Assembly (NCBI GenBank): GCA_015207365.1
Contig: JADEXA010000027.1
Location: 1 to 64,000, forward strand
Source: Vacuolonema iberomarrocanum LEGE 07170
GTDB lineage: Bacteria; Cyanobacteriota; Cyanobacteriia; Elainellales; Elainellaceae
Direction of reading: 5' to 3'
DNA: 64,000 nt
The position numbers were made by a program, and so were the translations under genes. Below, one piece after another: positions 26,591 to 36,000 of this stretch; position 1 is the stretch's first letter; the number at the start of each line of letters is the position of its first letter. Under the pieces are notes generated by a model. It was not told the origin of the DNA, ran no database searches, and saw nothing but the letters and a program-made list of their open reading frames with translations.

Positions 26591-27208
26591 ATGACAGCTT
26601 CATCCAACAGCTTTCCGATTCCCTTTGCGCCCCAATCGACCCAGGACACCGATCTGTTGCAGCAGATTGGGTTCCTCCCTGGCGTCAAAGAACTGCTCTC
26701 CCTCCGTCAGGTTCATGCCCTGGAACACGCAACCGTGCGAGTGATGGAGGAAATGGCAACAATCCCTCTGGCAGCAGAGCGGGTCGAGAGTATCACTGGC
26801 CTATCTACCGAGCAGGGATTTTATCTGTACGGGGCAACCGATGTAGCAGAACTCCGGCGGGCTGTACCAGAAGCATTACGCCGTCTGGTGGGAGGAGACT
26901 GGGATATCGCCGTGCATCCTCGTTGCGGAACGAATCTGTCTGTCAGCATGCTACTGACGCTAGGTTTGGGGTCTGGGCTTGGCTGGTTTTTACCCAAAGA
27001 TCCATTAGGGCAGGCGTTGGGCTTCGGAGTTGGGGCGATCGCCGCGTCCAGTCTCGCCCCCGATCTGGGAAGCCTGACCCAACGTCATATCACCACGGCC
27101 ATCCCGTTCAACCTGACGGTCGACACTATCACGGCTGAGCGCGATTCCTGGGGACGAACCACCCACTTCGTCCGCGTCCACTGGGTTGATGTAGAACGCG
27201 TTGGTTGA
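26591..27208 (+). CDS. DUF6391-like membrane protein
   Basis: Cyanobacterial protein of 205 residues with the motif VHALEHATVRVMEE near 40-53, then ITGLSTEQGFYLYG, a WDIAVHPRCGTN block near 112-123 and a hydrophobic glycine-rich stretch (about 126-165) likely to form one or two membrane helices. The paired HALEHATV and HPxCGTN motifs could make a metal site, which is inference. The family name DUF6391 is from memory. Function is unknown. Confidence 0.62.
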   Translation: MTASSNSFPIPFAPQSTQDTDLLQQIGFLPGVKELLSLRQVHALEHATVRVMEEMATIPLAAERVESITGLSTEQGFYLYGATDVAELRRAVPEALRRLVGGDWDIAVHPRCGTNLSVSMLLTLGLGSGLGWFLPKDPLGQALGFGVGAIAASSLAPDLGSLTQRHITTAIPFNLTVDTITAERDSWGRTTHFVRVHWVDVERVG

Positions 27209-27248
27209 TTGAGTCGCGAACAGTAGTAGGGTGTCAGAACAAGAATAA

Positions 27249-27311
27249 AAACGCAGATGAATGCGGATAGGACTGAGATGCATCGCAGGGTGTGAATGCA
27301 GATGCGATGGA
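27249..27311 (-). repeat. ATCTGCG-type repeat (left, inverted)
   Basis: ACGCAGATGAATGCGGATAGG and TGCAGATGCGATGG are degenerate copies of the ACGCAGATGAACGCGGATG motif seen between genes in several phyla. Translated it gives the familiar false SAFICV peptide. Confidence 0.5.
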
Positions 27312-27334
27312 TTGTCATGACACGGGGATCGACG

Positions 27335-27440
27335 CTAAGTTAGCAGGTGCAATTAAACCTAAAACCCTAAAAACCTGTGCCGCCCGCGCTGCGGGCGGCA
27401 CAGGTTTTTAGGGTCTGGTTTTTCATCATGCCGAGCTACT
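27335..27440 (-). repeat. Family B hairpin element, copy B2 (106 bp)
   Basis: Reverse complement of B1 with only a few substitutions, running from CTAAGTTAGCAGGTGCAATT to CATGCCGAGCTACT. The central 25-base arms and 3-base loop are the same. Confidence 0.78.
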
Positions 27441-27446
27441 TACAAA

Positions 27447-27541
27447 TATAGCGGTGTGCAACCGCATTAAGCACAGCAACGGTTGTGTGGGGCGCGGCGC
27501 GCCCCACACAACCGTACTTAACTAACGCGCATAGCGCTATA
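27447..27541 (+). repeat. Family A MITE-like element, copy A2 (95 bp)
   Basis: Almost identical to A1 and in the same orientation, separated from B2 by six bases (TACAAA). TATAGCGG and CGCTATA form its ends. Confidence 0.8.
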
Positions 27542-27661
27542 ACTTGTCAATCGCTGTAGAGAGTTGGCAGATTACGCAGGGTTCCTACGGAGCGATGCCG
27601 TGCGGGCTTCTCCTATATGATCAGTTCGTGGTTCCAAAGCTCTAATTCAAACATTCAATTC

Positions 27662-27775
27662 TATCTGCGTCCATCCGCGTTCATCTGCGTTCCCATTTGG
27701 ATTTACAATCCTCCTGCGATCGCGGCTGATCGACTTACACGCCATCTGCGTTCTACCTTCTGTTCCCATCTGCAA
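27662..27775 (+). repeat. ATCTGCG-type repeat (right)
   Basis: TATCTGCGTCCATCCGCG, TTCATCTGCGTTCCCAT and looser copies near 27745 repeat the same motif as at 27249 but in the opposite sense, so the B2-A2 composite is bracketed by inverted copies. It lies just before the cysteine-desulfurase-like gene and probably forms part of its leader. Confidence 0.5.
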
Positions 27776-27786
27776 CTCTCCCAACC

Positions 27787-29016
27787 ATGCTCGACTCCGA
27801 TTTTGTGCGTCAACAGTTTCCCGCTCTGGCGGGAGATTGGGTGTTTTTCGACAACGCTGGTGGATCCCAAACCCTGCAAGCGGTGGTCGATCGCCTCAGC
27901 GACTACCTGCTGACCTCGAATGTGCAACTGGGTGCCTCCTACGAGGTGTCGCAAAAGTCGGGGGAGCGGGTGGCGGAAGCAGCGCAGGCGATCGCCACGC
28001 TGGTTAATGCAGCAGACCCCTCAGAAGTGGTGATGGGCAGCTCGACTAGCCTCTTGTTTCGCATCCTGGCGCTGTGCCTCGGGCAAACCTTCGAGCCAGG
28101 GGACGAGGTGATTGTGACCAACTGCGACCATGAGGCGAATATTGGCTGTTGGGTTGATTTAAAGGACCAGGGCATCACCGTCAAGTTTTGGTCGATTAAC
28201 CCAGAGACATTGGAACTTGACCTGGCCGATCTGGAGCCGTTGATGACGCCCCGCACTCGCCTAGTAGCCGTTACCCACACTTCTAACATTCTGGGAACAA
28301 TTAACCCGATTCGGGCGATCGCCGATTTTGTCCACGAGCGGGGAGCACTCATCTGTGTCGATGGCGTTGCCTACGCCCCGCATCGGTTGGTGGATGTGCA
28401 GGCACTGGATGTGGATTTTTATGCCTTCAGCTTCTATAAGGTCTACGGCCCGCACTATGCGGTGCTTTATGGCAAGCGTGATTGGCTAGTGCGGCTCCCC
28501 CGGTTCAACCATTTCTTTATTGATGGCGAGCAAACCCCCTACAAGTTTCAGCCAGGGAATGTGAACTTTGAGCTGAGCTACAGCATGTTGGGGCTGTGCG
28601 ACTACCTCAGCGCGTTTGCCCGCACCCATGAAGGTGAATCTGTTGCACCCAACCTACGGGGGCAGATGGAACAGGCATTTGAGCGCATCAGCCAGTATGA
28701 GGAAGCCCTGAGCGATCGCCTCCTCCGCTACCTCACCCAAAAGCCTAATGTGCGGCTTCTGGGCAACCCAACGAGCGATCGCACCCAGCGTGTACCCACA
28801 ATTTCGTTCGTGATCGATGGCGTCGACAGCGCCACCATTCCAATCAAAGTGGATGCACACAAAATCGGCATTCGCTATGGCGACTTCTATGCACGCCGCC
28901 TGATCGATGACCTAGGGCTATCAGCAAAGAATGGCGTGGTACGAGCCAGTATGGTGCATTACAACACCCTCGCAGAAGTCGATCGCCTCATCCAGGCGTT
29001 TGAAACATTATTCTGA
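27787..29016 (+). CDS. Cysteine desulfurase-like aminotransferase class V enzyme
   Basis: PLP fold-type I enzyme of 409 residues. Visible are FFDNAGGSQ at the N-terminus, VTNCDHEANIGCW with the PLP-stacking His, THTSNILGTINPI, CVDGVAYAPHRLVD with the PLP-binding Asp, and FYAFSFYKVYGPH with the Schiff-base Lys. This is the cysteine-desulfurase-like (SufS/CsdA-related) branch, where desulfurase activity is not always shown. No suf or isc partner gene is nearby. The following DUF433 gene starts 55 bases after the stop. Confidence 0.83.
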   Translation: MLDSDFVRQQFPALAGDWVFFDNAGGSQTLQAVVDRLSDYLLTSNVQLGASYEVSQKSGERVAEAAQAIATLVNAADPSEVVMGSSTSLLFRILALCLGQTFEPGDEVIVTNCDHEANIGCWVDLKDQGITVKFWSINPETLELDLADLEPLMTPRTRLVAVTHTSNILGTINPIRAIADFVHERGALICVDGVAYAPHRLVDVQALDVDFYAFSFYKVYGPHYAVLYGKRDWLVRLPRFNHFFIDGEQTPYKFQPGNVNFELSYSMLGLCDYLSAFARTHEGESVAPNLRGQMEQAFERISQYEEALSDRLLRYLTQKPNVRLLGNPTSDRTQRVPTISFVIDGVDSATIPIKVDAHKIGIRYGDFYARRLIDDLGLSAKNGVVRASMVHYNTLAEVDRLIQAFETLF

Positions 29017-29071
29017 AGCACGGTATTTTGGAAGTATAGGCTCTGAAGCCTATCTGTATTCAGCCGTGAGT

Positions 29072-29464
29072 ATGAGTGCTGCTGCTATGGTTTTATCCGC
29101 TGAAAACCAATCCATCATCATCCAGACAGAACGGGGCTTAACACTCTCAGGGACACGTATATCACTTTATGATGTGATGACCTTTCTGAAGAAGGGTTAT
29201 CCTCCAGCATTCATTCAGAACAAACTGCATTTAACTCAGCAGCAGTTTGAGGCCACATTGGCCTACATAGAAGCTAATTCTGCCCAAGTCGAACAAGAAT
29301 ACCAGGCTGTTTTAGACACTAGGCAGGCAATCCAGCAGTATTGGAGCGATCGCAATGCTCAGCACTTCCAGCACATTGCAAGCCGTTCTAAAGCCCCCGA
29401 ACAAGTTGCACTCTGGGCCAAGTTGGAAGCGGAAAAAGCACAGCGCCTTGCAAACAACCGATGA
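29072..29464 (+). CDS. DUF433 family putative antitoxin
   Basis: Protein of 130 residues from the ATG at 29072; the frame is open further upstream but overlaps the previous gene, and an ATG at 29087 matches family starts equally well. IIIQTERGLTLSGTRISLYDVM followed by KKGYPPAFIQ and a helical C-terminus is the DUF433 pattern, a predicted DNA-binding fold often coupled to PIN-like proteins. It overlaps the next gene by 4 bases (ATGA), as in toxin-antitoxin operons. Confidence 0.75.
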   Translation: MSAAAMVLSAENQSIIIQTERGLTLSGTRISLYDVMTFLKKGYPPAFIQNKLHLTQQQFEATLAYIEANSAQVEQEYQAVLDTRQAIQQYWSDRNAQHFQHIASRSKAPEQVALWAKLEAEKAQRLANNR

Positions 29465-29853
29465 TATTTTTGGTTGACCATCATTTGGATGGGTACGTTG
29501 TTGTATTTTTAGGGACGCTGAAAAAGCGTCGATGGCTTGAACTCTTGTCGATTGATTTTGTCACATTGAAAGATGTGGGTTTGCCGATTGATACGAGCGA
29601 TCGCGACCTTTGGCGTTTTGCTCAAACAAATGGAATGTTCATTCTCACGGCGAATCGCAACATGAAAGGGGTTGGGTCGCTTGAGCAAACGATTCGAGAG
29701 CAGAATACGAATACGTCCTTTCCTGTGGTGACGATTAGTGATCTTAGTGGGTTGGACGAATTTGATTACAGAGAGCGTTGTGTTGATCGGCTCATTGAAA
29801 TTACGCTGGATACTGAGAATTACTTAGGTGTTGGGCGATTATTTATCCCCTAA
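29461..29853 (+). CDS. DUF5615/PIN-like putative toxin partner of DUF433
   Basis: Protein of 130 residues starting MIFLVDHHLDG, with conserved acidic positions (Asp-6 in LVDHH, GLPIDTSDRDLWRFA and FILTANRNMKG) resembling the Mut7-C/DUF5615 class of PIN-like nucleases. The translationally coupled DUF433 partner is directly upstream. Toxicity is inference from this arrangement. The stop codon is followed at once by AGTACAGGACAAAA, an arm shared with the inverted repeat at 4882. Confidence 0.65.
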   Translation: MIFLVDHHLDGYVVVFLGTLKKRRWLELLSIDFVTLKDVGLPIDTSDRDLWRFAQTNGMFILTANRNMKGVGSLEQTIREQNTNTSFPVVTISDLSGLDEFDYRERCVDRLIEITLDTENYLGVGRLFIP

Positions 29854-29888
29854 GTACAGGACAAAAAATTAAAACCTTGCTAAAACCC

Positions 29889-29918
29889 TTGACTTTTTTC
29901 TGTATTGGGGATTATCCC
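29889..29918 (+). promoter_or_regulatory. Possible promoter upstream of the DUF4336 gene
   Basis: TTGACT at 29889-29894 is a good -35 element. The best -10 candidate, TATCCC 18 bases later, is weak. It is listed because the gene downstream otherwise lacks a visible promoter. Confidence 0.3.
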
Positions 29919-30048
29919 ATAACCTCTTGAGGGGGGTAAAGCGATTTGTCTTTATGGAAGACGTTGCTTCTGAAAGTTTCATTAACCATAGCTTGTCTGG
30001 ATCGCTCAAACATTCAAGTATGGGTAAGACATTCACAGAAAAGCTTCA

Positions 30049-31269
30049 ATGGGCAGCGTGACGGACGTGGGAACGGAGTGGTACGGGAGCGATAACCCGG
30101 CGGATTGGCGGTGGAACTACTGGTGGGTGGTACCGATTTATCCCTATGGAAAACGCCGCACTCTGTATCGTGAAGTTGTCCCCGATACCATTTGGACGTT
30201 TGAGCAGGTGCAGGGAATTTTCTATGTCGCCGTGCCGATTCGGATGACGGTGGTGCGCTTGGAGTCCGGTGGGCTGCTGGTGTATGCGCCCATTGCCCCG
30301 ACCCGCGAATGCATTCGGTGGATGCGATCGCTCGAAGACCAGTACGGTGCAGTGAAGTATATCGTGCTCCCCACAGTATCAGGCATCGAACACAAGGTCT
30401 TTGTTGGCCCCTTTGCCCGCCGCTTTCCCCAGGCACAGGTGTATGTTGCACCGCACCAGTGGAGCTATCCGGTGGATCTGCCGCTGAGTTGGTTGGGGCT
30501 CCCTGGTGGGCGGACGCAGCGGTTGCCCGATGACCCGGCAGCAGCACCCTTTACTGATGAGTTTGACTACGCCATTCTGGGGCCGATTCGGCTAGGGCTG
30601 GGCAACTTTGAGGAAGTGTCGCTGTTTCATCGGCGATCGCGCACGCTGTTGCTCACCGACACCCTCGTTTCCGTCCCCGACCATCCGCCCGCCATCACGC
30701 AGCTCGATCCCTATCCGCTCCTCTTCCATGCCAGAGATGATGCCTTTGAGGCGATTGAGGATACCGAAGCCAACCGCCGCAAGGGCTGGCAGCGTACTGC
30801 CCTGTTTTCCTTTTACTTCCGCCCCGATGCTCTGGATACGGTGACGTTGGGACAATCATTTCGGGAGTCGTTGCGGGTGGGCGATCGCTCCCGCCGTGCG
30901 TTCTTCGGCATCTATCCCTTCCGCTGGAAACCCCAGTGGAAGCAGTCCTTCGAGGCATTGCGAGGCAATGGACGCCCCTTCGTAGCCCCAATCCTGCAAA
31001 CCCTCATTCTCAACCGCAACCCTGTGGCAACACTAGACTGGGTCGATAAAGTGGCGCAATGGGAGTTTCAGCACATCATTCCTGCGCACCTGGATGCGCC
31101 GCTGGAGGTGGAAGCCGATGCGTTTCGCAATGCCTTCCGTTTTCTTCATCCTGAGGGCGATCGCGTCACCCTCCTCCCCGATGCCGATTTTGAACTCCTC
31201 CGCGAACTCGATGTCAGCCTCAGCAAACGCGGAATTACCCCACCCGTTCCTCCTTCGTTAAAACGGTAG
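30049..31269 (+). CDS. DUF4336 domain protein
   Basis: Protein of 406 residues found in cyanobacteria and plants. The N-terminal part is Trp-rich (DWRWNYWWVVPIYPYGKRRTLYR split over residues 19-41), followed by a metallo-beta-lactamase-like layout: FYVAVPIRMTVVRLESGGLLVYAP, YIVLPTVSGIEHKVF where MBL enzymes carry their metal histidines, LLLTDTLVSVPDHPP, and a C-terminal HIIPAHLDAP. Only some metal ligands of true MBL enzymes are retained. Function is unknown. There is no signal peptide. Confidence 0.75.
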   Translation: MGSVTDVGTEWYGSDNPADWRWNYWWVVPIYPYGKRRTLYREVVPDTIWTFEQVQGIFYVAVPIRMTVVRLESGGLLVYAPIAPTRECIRWMRSLEDQYGAVKYIVLPTVSGIEHKVFVGPFARRFPQAQVYVAPHQWSYPVDLPLSWLGLPGGRTQRLPDDPAAAPFTDEFDYAILGPIRLGLGNFEEVSLFHRRSRTLLLTDTLVSVPDHPPAITQLDPYPLLFHARDDAFEAIEDTEANRRKGWQRTALFSFYFRPDALDTVTLGQSFRESLRVGDRSRRAFFGIYPFRWKPQWKQSFEALRGNGRPFVAPILQTLILNRNPVATLDWVDKVAQWEFQHIIPAHLDAPLEVEADAFRNAFRFLHPEGDRVTLLPDADFELLRELDVSLSKRGITPPVPPSLKR

Positions 31270-31382
31270 AGGGAGGGTTTGGATGTGGACGGAAGGGAAT
31301 GAGTAGCAGCATTGGACTCATCTGAAACATCACGACCACGAGCGCTGGTAGGTACCCAAACGTAAAGGAAGGAAATTGGCTT

Positions 31383-32129
31383 ATGTCGAATGCTTCGTCT
31401 TCATCCTTGGCAGAAGAGATTGTGCAGGGCAAAGGTTACGTGCTGTTGCCAGAGCTGTTTACCCCTGAAGAAATGGCTGAAGCCAGAGCGCATATCCTAC
31501 GCCGTGCGTCAGAGCAGCCTGAAGGCAAGTTTTTACACCAAGATGGGCGATCGCGCCTCTACGATTTGCTGAGTGAAACAGAAATTTTCCGACAAATGGT
31601 GCAGCATCCACAAGTGATTGAGGTGATAGACGCCATCCTAGGCAATAAGGTGGCGCTCGGTGGATTCTCTGCCCATATCCTCTATCCCGGCGCGAGCAAT
31701 ATGGGAGCACATGTGGATTATCCTTATTTCTTGATGAAACCTCCCTATCCGGCAACCCCAATTCTGGAAGTCCAGGCAATCTGGATGATGGAGGATTTTA
31801 CGGAAACCAATGGTGCGCCGCTCGTTGCACCAGAAACACAAAAATTATGTCAACCTCCCATTCCACAAACATTTGAAAAACAGGCTCATAAAGTGATAGG
31901 AAAAGCAGGTTCCGTTATCCTCTCTCATGGTCTTTGCTGGCATGATACATCGACAAATCATACGGATGAACCGCGTGTATCTGTACTAGGAAATTACACT
32001 CCAAAGTACATCCGCCCGATAGAGAACCCTGAGCAACATATATCGGAACGTTTGTTTAAGGAAGTGAGTCCAAAATTAAGACAGTTGCTGGATGGTGAAT
32101 TTCTGAAGTTTCCTTCTAAGGATGAATAG
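31383..32129 (+). CDS. Phytanoyl-CoA dioxygenase family protein
   Basis: Fe(II)/2-oxoglutarate-dependent oxygenase of 248 residues with a double-stranded beta-helix fold. The iron-binding HxD is in GAHVDYPY near 109-115, the distal His is likely in LSHGLCWHDTSTNHT, and the 2-oxoglutarate Arg in DEPRVSVLGNY. Members hydroxylate diverse small molecules, and the substrate cannot be told here. GGAAGGAAA precedes the ATG. It is a single gene. Confidence 0.82.
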   Translation: MSNASSSSLAEEIVQGKGYVLLPELFTPEEMAEARAHILRRASEQPEGKFLHQDGRSRLYDLLSETEIFRQMVQHPQVIEVIDAILGNKVALGGFSAHILYPGASNMGAHVDYPYFLMKPPYPATPILEVQAIWMMEDFTETNGAPLVAPETQKLCQPPIPQTFEKQAHKVIGKAGSVILSHGLCWHDTSTNHTDEPRVSVLGNYTPKYIRPIENPEQHISERLFKEVSPKLRQLLDGEFLKFPSKDE

Positions 32130-32334
32130 AGATATATCTATTAATTAGTTAAAGATAATCTGATAGGTGGGCGATCGTCTAGAGATATGCCTTGTAAGCT
32201 AGGTTCTGTCTGCCATACTTGCTCTACCAAGGCGAAATGTATGCCATCAGGAGTAGTGTGCTGTTTGAGTTAGGCTTCTCAACTTGCTGGGTACCTTAAG
32301 CTCAGAAAAGAGCGCATATTAGGAGCCTCGGTCG

Positions 32335-33054
32335 GTGGCAAAATTTTTGAACACAAGTGCTACCAATTATTTCCTAGAAGAACTAATCAAAACTGCCATG
32401 GATCGACTGATCTTGATTAGCCCATTTCTTAAACTAAACGATCGCCTCAAAGAGTTACTAGAAGATAAGAATCGGCTCAAGATAGACGTTCGATTAGTTT
32501 ATGGAAAAAATGAGTTGCAGCCAGAAGAGATTAATTGGCTGAGGGAGCTATCATTCATCCGCACCAGCTTTTGCAAAAATCTGCATGCAAAGTGCTATCT
32601 CAACGAAAAATCTTGCATTATCACCAGCCTCAACCTCTACGAATTTAGCCAAGTAAACAACAATGAGATGGGTGTCTTGTTGAATCGTGCCGAAGATAGT
32701 GAATTGTATCGCGATGCCTATGACGAGGCACAACGCATCATTCGGATTAGTGATGAAGTCCGGATGTCGCTTGAGCGCATTTCAACGGCTGATCCACATT
32801 CTGAAAAAGTTGAGGAAGCGGAACCTGAAACTGGATGGACAAAACTTACCTCATCAAAGTTAGCCAAGAAGCTTGGCATCAGTACAAAAGAGCTGATGGA
32901 AAAACTGACGGTTGCAGGCTATCTGGAGATTAAGGAAGACAAACATTACCTGACTCCAAAAAGTAAGGAAATGGGTGGAGAATTTCGGATGGGTAAGTTT
33001 GGCCCCTATTTCTTGTGGCCTGAATCTATCTCTGTGGAACCTGTGGAGCCTTAA
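32335..33054 (+). CDS. Phospholipase D-like protein with winged-helix tail
   Basis: Protein of 239 residues from GTG, chosen because AGGAG lies 9 bases upstream. The first 150 residues form a single PLD-type nuclease/phosphatidyltransferase unit with HAKCYLNEKSCIITSLNLYEFS (split HxK plus downstream SxN), so it would act as a dimer. The tail about 165-239 (SSKLAKKLGISTKELMEKL then YLTPKGK-like YLTPKSKEMGGEF) looks like a winged helix with a start in KLGIS. Single-HKD PLD proteins with DNA-binding tails are often nucleases, so a DNA-processing or defence role is possible but unproven. Confidence 0.7.
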   Translation: MAKFLNTSATNYFLEELIKTAMDRLILISPFLKLNDRLKELLEDKNRLKIDVRLVYGKNELQPEEINWLRELSFIRTSFCKNLHAKCYLNEKSCIITSLNLYEFSQVNNNEMGVLLNRAEDSELYRDAYDEAQRIIRISDEVRMSLERISTADPHSEKVEEAEPETGWTKLTSSKLAKKLGISTKELMEKLTVAGYLEIKEDKHYLTPKSKEMGGEFRMGKFGPYFLWPESISVEPVEP

Positions 33055-33097
33055 CGTAAACGAATTGACAGATCACGTTGCCAGAACTCCATAGCGC

Positions 33098-36000
33098 TTA
33101 CGGTTCGGAAGCTGGATTCTGGGCAGTGGTGGTGGATCCGGCGGTTTCTTCGCGGATGTCTGACCAGGGAATCATGGGGTCTTGGGCGAGGCGGTGGGCG
33201 ACCTCGTAGGCTCCGTAGCGGTTGAGGTGGCTGGGGTCGGAGAAGTAGTCGTACTCCGTTGTCCAGACTTCGGATAGGTCGCGGAAATAGAAATTGGGAT
33301 ATTCGCTAGCGGTTTGCAGCATGAACTGGCGAAATTCTTGCTCATAGGCTTGGCGATCGCCATCCAGATACTCATCCGTCAGCGGCAAATTGACGAAGAC
33401 AACGGGAATCTGGCGATCGTCCATCGCCGCGAGCAAATCATGCATGGCATCGGTTTGACTTCCGGTGAGGCGGAAGTTTTCGTAGTCGCTGTCGTAGCGT
33501 CCAGCAACCCGCGCGAAATCCTGGTAGTACGTAGCGGGGTTGAACTGCAAGGCAATGGGTAGGAAGCCATCGAAGTCCACCATTTCTCGCCCTTGCTCGG
33601 ACAGAGATTGGAGGGATTCTGGTGGTAGGGAGCCTTGGTTGCCCAAGCCCACGGTTTCGGCAGGGATGAAGGATTCAGCAGGGACGAAGCGGGCGACCGT
33701 TTCCTGGATGGTGGTCTTGAAGCGATCGCGTAATGTAAAGGCACTCGATGCATTGCCCAGGGTTTCGCTGAGGGTGCGATCGATCGCCTCATAGCTTGCC
33801 GTCAGCGAGGCATTGATTCCCGTGGGTGCCTCTTCGGCTTCTTCTAAATCGGCTTCGACCGTGAGAATTTCTGAAAGATCGGGACGCTCCAGATTTCCCT
33901 GCTGCCAATCACGATAGCCAGGGGACACTGCAATGCCGTTGTAGGTCACATCAACCGTGCTGCTATTGAAAGCACGAGCACCATCTGCCCAAATCACCAC
34001 CTCTGGCAACTGTGAAGGTTCCAACAAATGTGCCAGGACAAATTCCACAACCTGTGCCGTCGCGCCATTAATGGCAAAGTTGAATACTGTCACATCTTCG
34101 TAGCCCAGTTCTGCCAGCTCCTCTTGCAGCGCCGCCGGATCGATTCCCCGCAGGGCACGGGAGCTACCGACGATGAGGACATCCGAGGCAGCCGCCTGTT
34201 CGCGCATCCGTTCGTAGTAGAGCAGCAGCTTTTCATCCAGTTGCGGCGCGTTGAACGTGGGGTAGGGCGATTCGCTAGCCAAGATCTCGGCAGTGATCAA
34301 TTGCTCCTGCACGGTGTCGGGGGTATAAGGCAGGTCGCTGGCCGTCATCAGTTCTGCATCCTCTGTCGCAGGCTCATCGCCAAAGCGAACGAAGCTGTCG
34401 GGGTCATCCGTCTCGCCCTCGACAGCGCCCTCACCAACAGCCTCTCCCTCGGGTCGGGGGATATCTTCTATCCGAGCCACAGCGGTGGTTTGAGTCGCTT
34501 CGTCGGGACGCCCCAACCAGCGAGCAATGCCCAGATCGGCCTGGACGGCCAGCAGCAGTCCTGCTGCGCCCCAAACCATGGCCAAGGCCCATCCAGGTTT
34601 CCGTTGCTGCGTTCCGGTGAGTTTGGGGGGTTCGCTCACGCCCGATGCCACAGCAGGCACAAAGAGGTGAGAGCGTAGTAAGAAGTTGTGGATGCCGCTG
34701 GCGAAGCGATCGCGCGTCTGTTGCCAGGCGCTCTGCACATCCTCGGTTGTGAGATCGGGACGATACGCCTCCTCATCGGTTGGCGCAATCAGTTCACTGA
34801 CATAGGCTTCGCTGGCCGCAAATTCGGGGGTTGCTTCGGGCACCAAGCGAGGACGGGAAAGGAAGTTGGCGCGCTTGCCCCAAATGGGTTTCTTCTGTCC
34901 GGCTCGTCGTCCATACACGCGAACTCCAGCCAGGTTCGGCATACGCAAATCTCGCAGGAAGCGCTCGACCGCAGGGCTCACGATCTCTGGATCGGGGCAC
35001 ACCGGAGCATCGGTCATGATGTGTAGCACGCTCCGCCCCATCTCCTCGGGCTTGGAGACCACTTGCACCCGCACCCCACCCGTTGCCAATTGTTGCTCCA
35101 GGTCGGGGTTGAGTAAGCGCGTGAGCAAGAAGGCGATCGCCTGTAGGTTCGCCCCCCTTGCCCGATCCATGGTCGAAGCGGCGCGCTCTGGCTTAGTTTT
35201 CCCAGGTAAATCTAGGCATATCAACCAATCTGATGCCTCGGTACCCGCAGCATCGCCATACATCATGGCGGTATGGATGCCTTGGGGCGAGAGGTCATTC
35301 AGCAGAGGTTCGGCGATCGCCTGCACCGTCTCTTGTGGCGGCGATTGGGGCGCATCATTCGCATCCTCAATGACATTCGGTGTGTCCACCCACCCACAGG
35401 TCAGGTGCAGCGTCGCATCCTGCAACGAGGCACTGGAAAGCGCAATATTTTCTGGCTCGAACGCCCGATCAAGCAAGTGGGCGATCGCTTGCACATCGCC
35501 CCAGTGAGCCCAATCCCGCAGCATTTCCGTCGGCGGTGTCAGATCAACCCGCAACATCCAGTCGGGGGTTGGCTCTCCCCGCACCTGCATCACGACAACC
35601 GCATCCCGGAAGCCTTCGAGATTGAGGCTGCGAATCTGTTGGGCGATCGCCTCTGCCAGTGCCGACGGTTCTGGGCTATAGGTGGCTTCGCACTGCACCC
35701 ACAGCCGTTTTTGGCGGTCGGGCATCGTCGCCGAAGGCACATCTCGAATCTTTGCCCGCACTGTCAGACCATGGGAGCTAAGCGCATGGGTGAGCCGACG
35801 GGCGATCGCTTTTGTCGGCTTCTCGGCTGGTACAGTCGCTGGCGGTGCCGCTTCGGGTTCTGGGGCAACGTCGGCTTCCTCTGCCACGCCACCTTCTGAA
35901 GCATCCTCAGCAGGTATATCAGTGGATGGTTCGTCGTCATCATCCAATACGAGCGTCGGCGCGACAGCTGGCAGAACGAGGATGTTGTCGTCCACCTCCT

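Noticed and set aside
27085..27318. Minus-strand frame with SAFICV peptide, and its partner at 27617-27913
   Set aside because: These peptides come from the ATCTGCG-type DNA repeat and are a well-known source of false genes.
30014..30547. Minus-strand frame of 177 codons over the DUF4336 gene
   Set aside because: Pro/Ser/His-rich shadow of the real gene on the plus strand.
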